Of a DNA stretch of 64,000 nucleotides, positions 1-13,047 are shown piece after piece. The stretch covers positions 43,231,250-43,295,249 of the forward strand of contig NC_068577.1 of the NCBI RefSeq assembly GCF_025698545.1, read 5' to 3'. The notes beneath the pieces are model-generated. The model ran no database searches, was not told where the DNA came from, and worked only from the letters and a program-made list of their open reading frames with translations. The stretch comes from Gossypium raimondii. Lineage: Eukaryota; Streptophyta; Magnoliopsida; Malvales; Malvaceae. Each line of letters opens with the position of its first letter. Position 1 is the stretch's first letter. The translations under genes were made by a program, and so were the position numbers.

Positions 1-1208
1 GGAAGGGCAATTTTTCCTTTTCCTCTAAATGGCGTCGTTCCATAGGGACAAGATTGAAATTGAAAATAAATTAAAGGGCAAATTTAGAAAATAAAATAAA
101 AACCTAATTGTAAAATATTAAAAAGGCGGAGGGGCTAAAAGCGCAATTTACCCCTCCGCTCGAAAACACGCGGATCCTATCTAGGTCGGGTTGGTTTCGG
201 GTCAGTCCATGTTTAAACGATTCCGTTTTTATCATTTCGAACCATTTCCAAAACGATACCGTTTAGTACCCCTATTTAAACTAAAATTTTCTAAAAATTT
301 CATTTGCAGCAAAGGAAAAATAAAAAATAAATAAAAAAAACTTTATTCCTCTGTTAGGGTTTCGACCCTAACTTCTACGCCGCCACGCCTCTGCTGTGGT
401 CCCACCGTGAAAGGTGCTCGGAGTCGCAACCGAAAGGGGCTTATTGGCTCTTCCCACGCAGATCAAAGGCGTCTCTAGGTATTTTCTTTTTTTTAAATAA
501 TAAAACTCGATTTGGGTATTTTTTTTAAAATAAAACACAAAAGAAATGGCCTTTCGGCCTTTGTGATTCCAATTGCAAGCCTGCGCGAAAACCCTAAAGG
601 GCTTTCGAGGCTTTAACGAATGGGGAGAACCTCCGATCATGACAGACGATCCAAAATCAGTCATTTGACCCTTTTTTCTTTTTTTATCGCGCTTTTTAAT
701 AGTGCACAAGAAAAAATAAAGAAAACAAAATCTAAAAAAATAAAAATAAAAACAAAAACAACAATTCGAGATAAAAATGTCAACCTTTTAATCTCTTGAT
801 TGATTTTGTGCACTCTTGGTATTCTGTTGTTTGTGAAAATACTAGTGTTTTTTTATTGTTTTTTTGAATCCCTATTACAATATGTTTAATGGCTTTTTAT
901 AGCAATTCTCAAAATATATGAAGAAACGAATCTGCTTGTATTGATTTGATTTGCAAATCTTCGATTTTGCTTTCCATATATTGTTTGTTTCTTTTTTTTG
1001 TGCAGATGAAGATTCGGGGAGGCGGCTCGTGCGAAGATCCTGGTTGCGGCGCAAGTTCACCCCAGAAACCCTAGGGTTTCTGTCACTATTTTGGGCCACC
1101 GGATTTGGGCCTTGTATTCTGGGGCACCTCATTTTATTCTGGACTTGTAAAATACTGGACTCTTAATATTTTTATTTATTAAGGGCCGGGCAAAATTTAG
1201 GCATTACA
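1..1208 (-). repeat. 3' LTR of Ogre-1 (partial)
   Basis: Positions 1-1208 align with 14868-16096 at what looks like mid-90s percent identity by eye. The element-sense LTR starts TGTAATGCC at 1208 and runs toward position 1; about 1.5 kb of the LTR lies outside the window. The right copy has an extra ~22 bp near 15977-15998 (a local duplication around 'tttgggcc') that this copy lacks. Open frames in it are not conserved genes. Confidence 0.92.
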
Positions 1209-1226
1209 ACTGCCCTTCTTTGCTCG
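1209..1226 (-). other. polypurine tract of Ogre-1
   Basis: Immediately inside the 3' LTR, the minus strand reads CGAGCAAAGAAGGGCAGT, a purine-rich run ending at the TG of the LTR. The same tract, with one or two changes, lies at 44285-44302 in Ogre-2. It would prime plus-strand DNA synthesis. Confidence 0.85.
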
Positions 1227-1374
1227 TTATCATGTAACAGGAACAGAGCAAAGACTTTAAAAATGCTCAATTTTGCCCGGTCATGTTGGACCCTGGCGCT
1301 CTTCTTCTTCAAGTAGCCTCATTCTAACCTTCTGCGTCTTCAGAGGTATAAGCTTTGGTGCTTTGATCCATTCC

Positions 1375-2330
1375 ACTGCAACGTCAGGGAGATAGGACTT
1401 ACACCTTGTGACTTCTCAAAAGAACAAAATTTGCTATCTTAGTCTGCTCCACTGCAACTTCAGGGAGATAAGGCTTGTAGCTTCAACTTATTCTGCTGCA
1501 ACTTTAAAGATAAGTTCGATGAGATCTGCTCTACTGCAACTTCAGTGAGATGAGATCTGTGGTTTTAATCCACTCCATTGCAACTTCAAGGAGATAGGAT
1601 TGGTTACTTCTGTCTACTCCACTGCAACTTCAGGGAGATAATACTGAATATGATCTGCTCTATTGCAACTTCAGAGAGATAAGATCTGTGTCTTCGATCT
1701 ATTTTGCCACCAATATGGGAAGACAAGATCTGCTATCTTTGATCTACTTCACTGCCAGTACGAGAAGGTAAAATCTGTTATCCTTGATCTACTTTCTTCG
1801 ATCTACTTCGCAACCAGTATGGGAAGATAAGATCTGCATCTTCGGTCCACTGCGCTACCAATGTAGGAAGACAGGATTTGCTATCTTCGATCTACTTCAT
1901 TCCAATACAAGAAGACAAGATCTGTTTTCTTCAATCTACTTCACCACCAGTATGGGAAGACAAGACCTTCATATTTGATCCACTTCGCTACCAATATAGG
2001 AAGACAGGATCTGCTATCTTCGATCTACTTCACGCCAATACATGAAGAGAAGATCTGCTTTCTTCGATCTACTTCGCCACCAGTATGGGAAGACAAGATC
2101 TACATCTTCGATCTACTTCGCTACCAATATAGGAAGATAGGATCTGCTATCTTCACGCTAATACATGAAGACAAGATCTACTTTCTTCAATCTACTTCGC
2201 CACCAGTATGGGAAGACAAGATCTGCATCTTCGATCCACTTCGCTACCAATATAGGAAGACAGGATCTGTTATCTTCGATCTACTTCACGCCAATGCATG
2301 AAGACAAGATCTGTTATTTTTTAGCCTGCT
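1375..2330 (-). repeat. tandem repeats in the Ogre-1 3' UTR
   Basis: The segment is built from imperfect units of about 45 bp, each containing 'agatctg' or 'aagatctgctatcttc', 'gatctacttc' and either 'gccaccagtatgggaagaca' or 'acgccaatacatgaagaca'. A second family toward 1375-1700 carries 'ctgcaacttcagggagata'. The matching array in Ogre-2 is at 43520-44110. Plant LTR elements, Ogre in particular, are known to carry hypervariable tandem repeats between pol and the 3' LTR. Open frames through the array are artefacts of the periodicity. Confidence 0.88.
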
Positions 2331-2502
2331 CCACTGTTGCCCAGGGAGATAAGGCTTTATGATTTCACTGATATGTTTTTTTGTGAAACATGACCTGTAT
2401 AATGAACCTAATTATGCCTAAGATGAGGATGACATGATCACAAACGCATCAAATGATCTTAACTAGACATGTATGAATGGTGTTTGCATGAGTGTAGAAT
2501 GC

Positions 2503-2540
<38 letters not shown>

Positions 2541-3399
2541 TGTCCTACTGTAACGCAAGGGTAGGAATATATGGCTTTTCCTCAATCCTCTCCTATAAAA
2601 ATTTCAAAGATCTAGATCTTTCTGGTCCTTTATACTATTCCCAGGGTGTCGTACCAAAGGCTCACGCACAAATGAAGGCTCTCTTCTCCGAGGGAACTTC
2701 TTCTTATTCCTTGGTGATTGAAGTTTTGTCGCCAAGCCAGACTTCTTGTCATCTCAACAAAATCTGAAATAACAGTCCTAATTTAGACTTTCTCTTCTTA
2801 GATATTTCAATTTTAAGCCTGGTGCGTTCTAAACAATAGTCATGTTTCAGGTTACTAAATTATTTAGAAATTCCCGGAGTAATATGCAAAACTTCTTTTG
2901 TGAAATTTTATTAGTCCATCAATCATTATTCTAATGCGACATGTTTTGAAAAATAATGACTAGGGCATAACTCAAAAAATAGAAAAGGAATTTATTGATA
3001 GCAAGTGTCTTGAAAAGAAAAAGATATTCAAGAACAATGAAAAATAAAGTATTACAAGAACAAAAAAATTCTGTATAAGTAATATGAAGGCTAGGTGCCT
3101 TGGATATCACAGCTTGAACTTCTCAGTGCAAACTAAGAATCGTTTTGAATCATGTGTTTAGGAGATCCACAGTACTTTGTCGATGCCCCAAGATGTCGCA
3201 TATCATTTTCCTGTCGATTTGGGTATAGCAAGATCACCACATGCCCCAATCTGATCAATGTTTGGGCTGCCCTTTTTGGGTTTTCAACTCAAATCCCCTT
3301 TGGTCTCAAGGCGCCATTTGCGGGTTTTCACCTTGGCCTCTTCATTTTTTTATTAAAAGCGCCTTTTTGCGGGTTTTCACTTTGATTCCTTCTTTTCCT
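2331..3399 (-). other. untranslated region between integrase and tandem repeats, Ogre-1
   Basis: No coding sequence is recognised. It contains a (TTA)n microsatellite at 2503-2540 and segments that match the Ogre-2 3' UTR (42324-43500), for example the 'ccctttttgggttttcaactcaa' neighbourhood near 3270. It is conserved between the two elements but non-coding. Confidence 0.7.
2503..2540. repeat. (TTA)n microsatellite
   Basis: About a dozen uninterrupted TTA units inside the Ogre-1 3' UTR. Ogre-2 carries an (AAT)n run at a different place in its own 3' UTR. Confidence 0.95.
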
Positions 3400-6300
3400 T
3401 CAAGTGAAATATTTCTTGACTGAATCTGAATTTACAGAATTCGGTAAGTTTTTACCATCCATTTCACCCAAAATCAAAGCACCTCCAGAAAAAGCCTTTT
3501 TTACAACATAAGGTCCTTCCCAGTTTGGCATCCATTTCCCTCTGAAATCCTTTTGTAAAGGAAGGATCCTTTTCAACACCAAGTCCCCCTCATGAAATTC
3601 TCTGGGACGAACCTTTTTGTTATAAGCTCGCATCATTCGCTTCTGATACATTTGACCATGATGAATAGCTTTTAGTCTTTTCTCTTCTATCATATTCAAC
3701 TGATCATACCGAGATTGGATCCATTCGGCCTCATCCAATTTTAATTTAGCCAATACCCGGAGAGAAGGAATTTCGACTTCAATGGGTAGGACTGCTTCCA
3801 TCCCATAAACCAAAGAAAAAGGTGTTACTCCAGTAGAAGTCCTGATAGATGTTCGGTAAGCAAGAAGAGCGAATGGTAACTTCTCATTCCCATCCTTGTA
3901 AGTTTCAGCCATTTTCGCCATAATTTTCTTGATATTTTTGTTGGCCGCCTCTACTGCACCATTCATTTTCAGACGATACGGTGATGAATTATGGTGTCTA
4001 ATATTGAACTGGTTGCAGACTTCCACTATCGTGCTGTTATTCAAATTTAGCGCATTGTCAGATATGATCCTTTCAGGCATTCCATATCGACATATGATCT
4101 CTTTCTTCAAAAACTTACTGACTGCTGACTTCGTAACATTAGCATATGAGGCTACTTCTACCCACTTAGTGAAGTAGTCAATAACCACGAAAATGAAACG
4201 ATATCCATTAGAAGCCTTTGGCGATATTGGCCCGATGACATGCATTCCCCACATAGAAAAAGGCCACGGAGAAGTCATAACATGAAGAGGTGAAGGAGGT
4301 GCGTGCATTTTATCCCTATAAATTTGGCATTTGTGGCACTTCTTGGCATAGTTGATGCAATCTCCTTCCATGGAGGACCAGTAATATCCGAATCTCTTGA
4401 TTTGTCTAGCCATGGTGAATCCATTGGCATGTGTTCCACAAATACCCTCATGGACTTCGTCTAAAATTTCCTTAGCCTCCACAGCATCCACGCATCTCAA
4501 CAGTACTCGATCCTTTCCCTTTTTATATAGAATCTCTCCATCTAGGACATAGTCAATAGCTAAGCTCCTCAATGTCCTCTTATCATTCTCCGTTGCCTGA
4601 TCAGGATATTCGCGATTCTTCACATATAGCAATATATCTTGGTACCAGGGGCGATTATCATTTTCCACTTCTTCGATACTGTAGCAGTGAGCCGGGATCT
4701 CATAAATACTAATTTGAATGGGCTTCATGTCCTCTAATCTGTTCACTTTAATCATGGAGGTTAAAGTGGCCAGAGCATTAACCATTTGATTTTCTTCCCG
4801 TGGGAGATAACAGAAGGTAATGTTGTCAAATTCTTCAATCAATTCTAGAACCAATCTCCGATTGCAGATCAACTTAGGGTCTCTTGTCTCCCATTCCCCT
4901 CTTAGTTGGTATATTACCAATGTTGAATCTCCGTATACTTCTATTGTCTTAATTTTCTGCTCTATGGCTGCCCAGATACCCATGATGCAAGCTTCGTACT
5001 CAGCCATGTTATTAGTATAATCAAAGTCTAATTTACTGGTGAAAGGATGATAATCTCCATTTGGAGATACCAGGACTGCCCCAATCCCATTGCCTAATGC
5101 ATTTGAAGCTCCATCAAAGTTTAATCTCCAAGAATGATTTTCTTAGGGATTCTCTTCAGCATTTGCCACATACATCAAGTCTTCATTCGGGAAATCAAAG
5201 TCCAGAGGTTCATAATCTTCTAAAGCTCTGCTAGCCAAGAAATCTGCTATCGCACTCCCTTTGATGGCCTTCTGACTTATATATACTATATCGAACTCGG
5301 AAAGCAAGATTTGCCATCTAGCCATTCTCTCATTCAACGCTGTTGACTCTATCATATACTTTAAAGGGTCTAATTTTGAAATTAGCCAAGTCGTATGATA
5401 GAGTAAGTATTGCCTCAACCTCTTTGTCGTCCAAACCAAGACACAACATAATTTTTCGATAGACGAATATCTCATTTAACAATCAGTGAATTTCTTACTG
5501 AGATAGTATATCACCTTTTCTTTCTTTCCAGTCGCATCATGTTCACCCAACACACATCCCATGGAATTTTCAAACACCGTTAAATACAAAATCAATGGTT
5601 TATCTAGGCTAAGCGGTGACAGCACTGGAGTATTGGATAGGTATTGCTTTATCTTTCCAAAAGCTTCCTGGCATTCTTCATTCCGAACACCTGGATTATG
5701 TTTCTTCAGAAGACGAAATATGGGATCACATTTCTCGGTCAACTGTGAAATGAACCGAGCAATATAATTCAGACGTCCTAAAAAACCTCGAACCTCTTTC
5801 TGAGTACGTGATGGCGGTAAATCTCGTATTGCCTTAACTTTGTCTAGGTCAATCTCGATTCCTTTCTCACTGACTACGAAGCCCAAAAACTTTCATGATC
5901 TGGCTCCAAAAGTGCATTTTGTTCGATTGAGTTTGAGTTGAAATTTTCTTAGTCTTAGGAACAACTTCCTCAAGACCTGCACATGTTTCTCCTCTGTTCT
6001 GGATTTGGCAATCATATCATCAACATAAACCTCAATCTCCTTGTGCATCATATCATGAAACAAGGCTACCATGGCTCTTGGATATGTTGCTCCCGCATTC
6101 TTTAACCCAAAGGGCATCACTTTATAACAGAATGTTCCCCACAAAGTAATGAACGTGGTCTTTCCCATATCTTTGGGATGCATCTTTATCTGATTATATC
6201 CTGAGAAACCATCCATGAAAGAAAATAGTGAATACCCCGTCGTATTGTCTACCAACGTGTCAATATGCGGTAATGGGAAGTTGTCCTTTGGGCTAGCCTT

Positions 6301-6852
6301 GTTCCAATCTCTGTAATCCACGCACATTCGTACTTTTCCATCTTTTTTGGGACTGGAACGATGTTGGCTACCCATTCAGAATATTTGACCTCCTGTAAAA
6401 ACCCAGCATCAAACTACTTCTTGACTTCCTCTTTTATTTTAAGCACAATATCAGGCCTCATCTTTCTGAGCTTCTACTGAATTCGCTTGCAATCCTCCCT
6501 TATGGGCAAACGATGCACCACAATGTCAATGCTCAATCCGAACATATCCTGATATGACCATGCGAAGACATCTTTGAATTCTTGGAGTAATTCAATAAGG
6601 TCTTGTCTTGTCTTTGGGGAGATCTCAGTTCCAATTTTCACCTCATTTCTTTCTTCCAAGCTCACAACTTCTATTGGTTCCTTGTGAGGTAGAATTTGTT
6701 TTTCCTCCTGTTCTACCATCTTTAACAAGTCCAAGGATAAACAACAATCTACGTCACCTTCAAAGTCATGCGATCCCTCTAAACACATGTTTTATTCAAA
6801 AGGAGACTCTGAGTTTGCAGCGGCGTCATTCACGTCATTGATATACAATGAC
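3400..6852 (-). pseudogene. Ogre-1 pol: RT, RNase H, archaeal-type RNase H, integrase (broken)
   Basis: The order on the minus strand is: an acidic N-terminal part (6852-6474); reverse transcriptase with VDYRDWNKASPKDNFPLP, FMDGFSGYNQI and the catalytic YVDD box (6375-5893, continuing to 5476); RNase H (5475-5143); a second RNase H with FDGAS, MAEYEA and VYGDS (about 5120-4750); and integrase with an HX2-type HHCC zinc finger (HEGICGTHANG, KCHKC) and core to 3400. In-frame stops fall at about 6479, 5890, 5473 and 5143. The second RNase H reads MVNALA where an Asp is expected (Ogre-2 has MADALA). The integrase core reads MHVIGPI where Ogre-2 has MDVIGPI, so the first catalytic Asp is lost. It ends NSDSVKKYFT. 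Confidence 0.93.
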
Positions 6853-7079
6853 CTAATATGGTTACAAAAGAATGTATGAATTTATGTGCAATTATTTGTG
6901 CAATATGATTATAAATGAAAGAATAATTATATTTACTCGTATGGAAAGAATAAAGAATATTTGCTCGAAGAATTGCAAAGATGTGTTTTCTTAAAATAAT
7001 GATGCTTGAACGCAAGCCTTTTCACAAAAGAGTTCTTATTATTTCTAGGCTAAAACAACAAGTTTGTTATGAATATTAC
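6853..7079 (-). other. predicted spliceosomal intron between protease/G-patch and RT, Ogre-1
   Basis: On the minus strand the upstream frame ends CTCAGA|GTAATATTC (GT at 7079-7078) and the RT-side frame resumes after ATATTAG|GTCATTG (AG at 6854-6853). The 227-bp gap aligns at both borders with a 231-bp gap in Ogre-2. Splicing restores one frame in both. Ogre elements are known to carry an intron here. Confidence 0.75.
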
Positions 7080-7531
7080 TCTGAGACAGTTCTAAAGACT
7101 TCAGGTATTTCTTCCACAGTCCAATTATCTAGAACACTCCCAGGCTCATAAGGACAAATGTCTGACAAACTTCATTCTTTCTTTGTACCCTCACAAATGG
7201 CATTGCTGTGCACATTTTCCAGTGTTTCCTCGATGCTTTCCTCAGTTGATATCCTTCTCTTAAAGTAAATAATACCACCAAACACAAAGGTTTTAGATAT
7301 GTAGGGAATTATCATTGGCTCCCATTTGATTTCCTCCATATTTAAACGCGCCCTTCTTCTTTCTTGCCTTGTTTCCAGCTCCTTCCTCCTCTCCTTTCTA
7401 TCTAACTTGTACCCTAAACCAAAGTTGTCTTGTTTTTCTTTTAGCACTAGAATCTCAATTCTTCCTTGAAGATACCTCCCTAACCCTCTTCTGGGTAAAG
7501 CTTCCTTTCCTACCAATAGTCGCAAACCCAT
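7080..7531 (-). pseudogene. G-patch-like linker domain of the Ogre-1 polyprotein
   Basis: The frame from 7531 begins MGLRLLVGKEALPRRGLG and includes GRYLQG and FGLGYK, the glycine pattern of a G-patch, an RNA/helicase-interacting motif. A charged stretch rich in Arg and Glu follows. The frame shifts near 7172 and continues as CPYEPGS...NWTVEEIP, ending FRTVSE at the intron donor. The Ogre-2 counterpart is 38200-38645. Confidence 0.7.
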
Positions 7532-7608
7532 CCTGTAGTTTTGGACATTTTAGGCACCAAAATTTTACTCCCTTCAGGAATAAATGTTGCATTTACAAAC
7601 TCCAGAGA

Positions 7609-8427
7609 TCAAAAAGAGCATTCCACCGACTCGTCATTGGTTTCAACATACGGCATCTCATTGGATACAGCCGCTATAATATCCTCTTCGGCATTTATTA
7701 TCACTAGCTGACCTTCTGACACTAGCTTCAATTTCTGATGTAATGATGACGGTACGGCCCCCGCCGAATGTATCCATGGTCTCCCTAATAAGCAATTGTA
7801 GGAGGGTTTAATGTCCATCACAAGAAAATCCACCTCATAAACCATTGGGCCAATCAATAAAGGTATCTCAATTCTTCCCATGACTTTTCTTTCTGTACCA
7901 TCAAACGCCCTCACTATATTTTGGCATGTTTTCATGTGCGAGCTATCTATGGAAAGCCTATTAAATGTGGATAATGGCAACACATTCAACGCTGATCCAT
8001 TGTCAATCAACACTCCTGGCAAAGTATACCCCTTGCATCGTGTAGTGATATGCAAAGCCTTGGTAGACCCCATACCCCGAGGTGGTATTTCATCATCATT
8101 GAAGAATATGAAATTATCAGTATTGATATTATTGACCAACCGGTCTAATTTGTCGACAGAAATATCGTTGGCCACATAAGTCTCGTTCAGCACCTTCATC
8201 AACGCACATCGGTGCGCTTCTGAATTCAAGAGTAAGGCTAGTACAGATATGCGAGTCGGTTGCTTATGTAACTGTTCGACGACATTATACTTACTATGCT
8301 TCAAAAATTTGAGGAATTCCACAGCTTCTTCCTCTTTCACCGGCTTATTGATGGATAACACAGGCTCAGCTATTTTTTGTTCCACTGTTATAGTCCTTCC
8401 TTTCACAGGTTCTGGATCGGCACTCAC
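7609..8427 (-). pseudogene. Ogre-1 aspartic protease region
   Basis: This 272-residue open frame is colinear with the Ogre-2 protease. The active-site loop reads VLIDNGSALNVLPLS, so the usual Asp-Ser/Thr-Gly triplet is Asp-Asn-Gly. The flap-side and C-terminal markers are IEIPLLIGP and YNCLLGRPWIHSAG. It would cleave the Gag-Pol polyprotein. The frame itself is open for this domain, but the joins to gag upstream and to the linker downstream are broken. Confidence 0.88.
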
Positions 8428-8430
8428 ACT

Positions 8431-10380
8431 CTAGTCCTTTACAATCTCCTTTCCAGGGACAGTTGTATTACACTCATAGTTCCACGGAACCCTCCCACTA
8501 TCTTGGTAAGAAAAGGTTGCAGGTTTCTTTATTATGATCCTTGGTGTTACTGGCATTCTCACTTCATTATTCTTTGGTCGCGAAATGATGACCACCGGCT
8601 GCGCTACTCTTGTAACCTTCGTGGATTCGGATGTGCAGATACTCCCTTCCTCCTTAACTTCTTCATAAAACTCCATTTCTTTGTTATCCATCATGCCTTG
8701 AACCAAGGCTCTAAATTCTGTATATTTTTGAATCCCATGTCCCTCCTCATGATGGAACTCACAGTAGCTTTCCACCCCTTCAAAGCTTCTATCTGAAACA
8801 AATAATCCCCTTTCTACCATCTTCCTCTAGACCCATCTCAAAGGAATTTTCACTTTTGTAATATCTTTCTTGATTTTTCTACCCATGCTCCCACCTATCA
8901 TGTTTACTCCATTATGATCAGGTAACGAATTCTCTGTCTTAGGCGAATCATCCAATTTAACAACGCCCAGACTTATGAGTCTTTCAACCAGCTTTTTGAA
9001 TGTCGTACAATGTTCTATGGAATGCCCCACGATTCCCGCATGCTAATCGCATTGTGCGTTTGCATCGTACCACTTGGGGTACGGAGGCTGTAGAGGTTCT
9101 AAATAAAAAAGGAGAAACTACGTGTGCATTGAATAAGTTTTGATACAACTTCTTATACGATATTGGAATGGGTGTAAATTGGGGTTTTTCCTTATTTTGC
9201 CTTGTGTCGGCTCCTTGTTTGTCAACAGCCACCTTTCTCGGTTGATTTACCGTAATCATCTTTGAATAACTGGCATTATTGACCTCATTTTCCTTTTTCT
9301 TCGAGGCTAACCTTCTGCTACTTTCTCCCGTATCTATCTTCCCGCTTTTGATAGCATTTTCTATCATTTCACCATTCATAATTATGTCAGAAAAGCTTTT
9401 AGTAGCACTTCCCAACATGTGAGTAATAAATGGGGTCTTTAATGTGTTAACAAAAAGCATTGTCATCTCCCTTTCTAAAAGAGACGGCTGAACTTAGACA
9501 GCAACCTCCCTCCATCTCTATGCATATTGCCTAAAACTCTCACCGGGTTTCTTCTCCATATTTTGTAGAGTGATTCTATCAGGTACCATATCAGTCACAT
9601 GACTGTATTGTTTTATAAATGCCTGTGCTAAATCTCTCCACGAATTAATCTTGGTACGGCTCAATTGATTGTACCACTTGGATGCTGCCCCTATGAGGCT
9701 ATCTTGGAAGCAATGTATCAACAATGGGTCGTTATTAACATGCCCAGTCATTTGCCTACAAAACATGGTAATATGAGCTTCGGGGCAACTAGTTCCGTTG
9801 TACTTCTCAAACTCTGGCATTTTGAACTTGTAAGGGAGTATTAAATCTGGAACCAAGCTTAATTCTTTAGCATCCATCCCATAGTAGCTCTCGGCACATT
9901 CCATCGCTCAAAATTTCTCTTCCAGCCACTTGTACTTTTCCTCTAGCTATTTTGCAATTCATCATTCATTTTCTCCTTTTCTGCTGTTTCATCGAAATCA
10001 AGAATAACAGGATTAACAAGGTTGTCTCTAGGGTTAGAGCCTGATCCAGCCTAAAAATTCATTAGCGTTGCAGTGCTGGCCTGAAATTGCTGAAGCTTAA
10101 TGGTGACAGAGGGTTTGTGCGGATATACCTCAACTTGCTGAGGGGTAAAACCTGGAGGATAGACAGGTCCCTCACTGTCTCTTTCTTCAACATTAAGCAC
10201 AGAGCTTTTCCCTTTATCAACTCCTCCAGTCAACAACTGAGTCAACTTAGCCATCATATTCCCCTGAGATTCCATTATTTTATCCATCATTTTTTGTTGA
10301 ATCTTCTCCAGCTGCTCATTCATTTGTTGTTGAAGCTAATCTTGCATTTTCTTTTGGAACTGTTCTAGCCTTTGGTCCAT
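8431..10380 (-). pseudogene. Ogre-1 gag (capsid and zinc knuckles, broken)
   Basis: It starts at ATG 10380 (MDQRLEQFQKKM) with a Gln/Lys-rich coiled coil. The capsid follows at 9904-9518, with KFKMPEFEKYNGTSCPEAHI and WYNQLSRTKINSWRDLAQAF as in the retrotransposon gag family. Two zinc-knuckle-like motifs follow, near 9052-9003 (C-X2-H-X5-H-X4-C, with a stop inside) and near 8765-8720 (C-X2-H-X4-H, last Cys changed to Tyr). In-frame stops fall at about 10336, 9517 and 9050, and frameshifts lie near 9990 and 9100. Gag would form the cytoplasmic particle and bind genomic RNA. Confidence 0.9.
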
Positions 10381-10619
10381 GTCTTTAGTTTTCGATCGAG
10401 TACCGTAGCGGTGTTTGGTAGGTTGGTTGGTTTCCAGATTAACTGAGGAGTGATTTAAATTAATTAGAGTCATTATATATATTTTTTTTAATGCATATGA
10501 AGTAATGCAATGCATGAAATGAATGCAAAAAAGGTGTCAATTTTGATTCAATTCCATTTAAGAAAACTTTACAAGAAATTAAATTTCTTTACATAAAGTG
10601 AATTACAAATAAGACTTTG

Positions 10620-12762
10620 ACCTAGAACCCAGAACTCTAATCTTTCTAAGTAACAAAACTAATTCTTGCCCCCGATCCGATTCTAATTCATACTTCACAC
10701 TCAGCATGTCAGCCTGTACTGCTAAAGTCTGTATGTGATCAGCTACTTCTCGAATCTGGACCACAGCTTCCTCCATAAGATGATCTCTGCTCCTAACTTG
10801 ACTCTGAAAGTAATGGAGCTATTCATTATTACGACTCTCATTTGCTTTCAAGTACTTGATTTGGATCTCACAATTTTACAGCGTCGTTTCTAGCTCTTTG
10901 ATTCTTTTATTCATTTCCTCAATCTTGCTCAAGCTTGCTTTCAACTCTATTGCAGAATTTCGATTTCGATACTGATGAAGAGATCTTTCCAACTCGATCA
11001 CCCTATCCTTTATTTTACCTTTTTCTCTTTGGCTATCTGACAAACTCTTTTCTAAGGCCTCGTTTCGCATCTGCATCTCTTGGAACTTTCGTTCCCATCT
11101 ATCAGCTTTGTCATTTTCTTCTCGAATTTCTTTACGCCACTGTTCTGAAGTTTTTCCCAACCCGGCAGTTCTTATTGACAGACACAACTTTTTATAATCC
11201 GTCTTCAGACTATTCAACTCCTCCTCAGCCTTGTTTTTTTTTCCCTAAGTTCTCATTTTCGAGCTTCTGAACATCTATGTCTAATCTTAAGTTCATCTTC
11301 TCTTCCTCCATTTATTCTATGTTCTTTTCTAAATCAGCATTTCTTCTCTCAAAATCTTGTCTTATGATTTCCAACTCAGAAGAGATAACTCGCAAATATT
11401 CCTTTATTGATTGGCTACATTCCTGACTTATCTTGGGTATATTGTCGTTGATCCTCCTAACCCACCATTCATTATACTCAGGAGTTGTCATCGGACCCAC
11501 CGCTAACCTTTTCATTCGGCGAGTCTGTTTCCATGCACTAGACATCTCTTGAATCTTCTTTCTATAACCATCATCCCTGTATGAAAATTCACAATCAGTT
11601 ATTCCTTGGGTCGCAGGTATGAATTGCCTTGACTTATACTGCCTTAGTACTAATAATAGGGAATATCCAACAGCTCCCCAAATTTCAAGTAGTGGAACCT
11701 AATCGAAATTACCACACCTATACAGGATCTCATCTGGAAGCAACCAAGGAGCTCTCCACTCAACGTCCTCCTCCTGAAGATTTTGAAGAATTGCCATCTA
11801 CTTCTCCTCTGAAATGTCGTCTCTTCTCGGCATAGCTACTATCTCCTTTAGTGGTGAATAATTTTCAGAGAAAACCCGATACAAAACCTTATCCACCTTC
11901 CAAAAGTGAATGTGAAACCATGCGAGTAGAAGTTGTGCACACCCAATGAATCTTCCCTCTCCCGTTTCTCGGCATGCACCCAATGACCTGAAAGTTTCTG
12001 CCAAAATTGCCGAAATTGGTGTAACCCTCTTATCAAGCTGGTCGAATAAGTCGATGACTGCTTCATCAACATGCCCCAAGGCTTTGGAAAAAACAACCAA
12101 GCCATATATACTTAGCGCAAAGACATCTAACCTCCTCCTCACGTCTGGGTGCATTAAAATTGCATCTTTCAAACTCCTCCAAGGAACGCACTTACTATCC
12201 CCCTTTTGCTTAATCCGTGCAGCAACTCACTACTCACTCATCCCTCTTATACTCATCAACTTCTTCGAAAAGGTTGGTACATTTATCGCTCTCAAGTAAA
12301 CCCTGTCCACTTAAAACTTTGAACATCAGAGTAAAGCCACATATTCTTCTATCGTAGCCACCAAATCGACCTTCCCAAATGTGAAGCAACTGTAAGCAGG
12401 ATTCCAAAACTGGGCGAGGGCTTGGAATAAATGCTTGTCTACCTTCACGTCAAGCAAATAAGGCAAATCCCATAATTATCATAAAATAGCTGTCTAACCT
12501 CGTCATTCCACTGATCCCAGATTTCCTTCAACTCTTGCAAACTATTTTGAGTTACACTGATGCGAGCAAAGTCCCACAATTCTGATACATATCTGTTAGC
12601 CAAACTATCACCTTTTTCTTGCTGTGTTGTTTCAGACCAAGTTCGGGCAGCCGCATTACCTTCCACTTTATCAAGAAACCCTTTTTCCATGATAAGCTTT
12701 CTATCTAGCAACTGAATCTGAACCGACGCCTTTATAATGAAGTGAAATGCCATGACATGCAA
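10620..12762 (-). pseudogene. Ogre-1 ORF1: plant-mobile-domain-like plus coiled coil (broken)
   Basis: The N-terminal part starts at ATG 12762 (MHVMAFHFIIKASVQ) and runs to about 12445. After a frameshift come segments around WNPAYSCFTFGKVDL, and then 12172-11798 (DVFALSIYGLVVFSKALG, LLLAWFHIHFWKVDKV). The C-terminal half (11545-10640) is a long charged coiled coil with heptads. The first half resembles the plant mobile domain / DUF7745-type proteins often found in plant retroelements. Ogre elements carry such an extra ORF ahead of gag; its function is unknown. Stops and frameshifts divide it into at least four pieces. The Ogre-2 homologue is 32156-34974. Confidence 0.8.
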
Positions 12763-12882
12763 TCAAAATAAACCACGAAAAGTCAGTATCATATAAACAT
12801 AGAATATAATCAAGAAATAGTGAAAACACCTATTCAGGTATCTACTAGGGTTTAGTGTAGCTTTACCTAGGGTGGATTCCTA

Positions 12883-12978
12883 AGGTTCACTATATGAGGT
12901 TCGGCTTCTAGGGCAAAGGTACCCACACCTAGGTTCACTATATGAGGTTCGGCTTCTAGGGCAAAGGTACCCAAACCA
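12883..12978 (-). repeat. 48-bp tandem duplication in the Ogre-1 leader
   Basis: Two adjacent copies (12883-12930, 12931-12978) of a unit beginning aggttcactatatgagg and ending ggcaaaggtaccca differ at only one or two bases. Ogre-2 has a single copy near 32005-32050 in the opposite strand sense. Confidence 0.9.
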
Positions 12979-13047
12979 GCATATTCCTCGATCTTCACCC
13001 ATTATAGGCTCATATAGATCAAGTTCGGTTCAGGGGAACACATTTTC

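Noticed and set aside
368..1166. Open frames in the left LTR (minus 709-368, minus 1132-875, plus 951-1166)
   Set aside because: They occur again in the other LTR copy with altered frames, have no family resemblance and lie in LTR sequence; they are not genes.
1784..2362. Overlapping plus-strand frames with repeated peptide units
   Set aside because: The periodic peptides come from the 45-bp tandem DNA repeat on the strand opposite to the element; there is no start context or homology.
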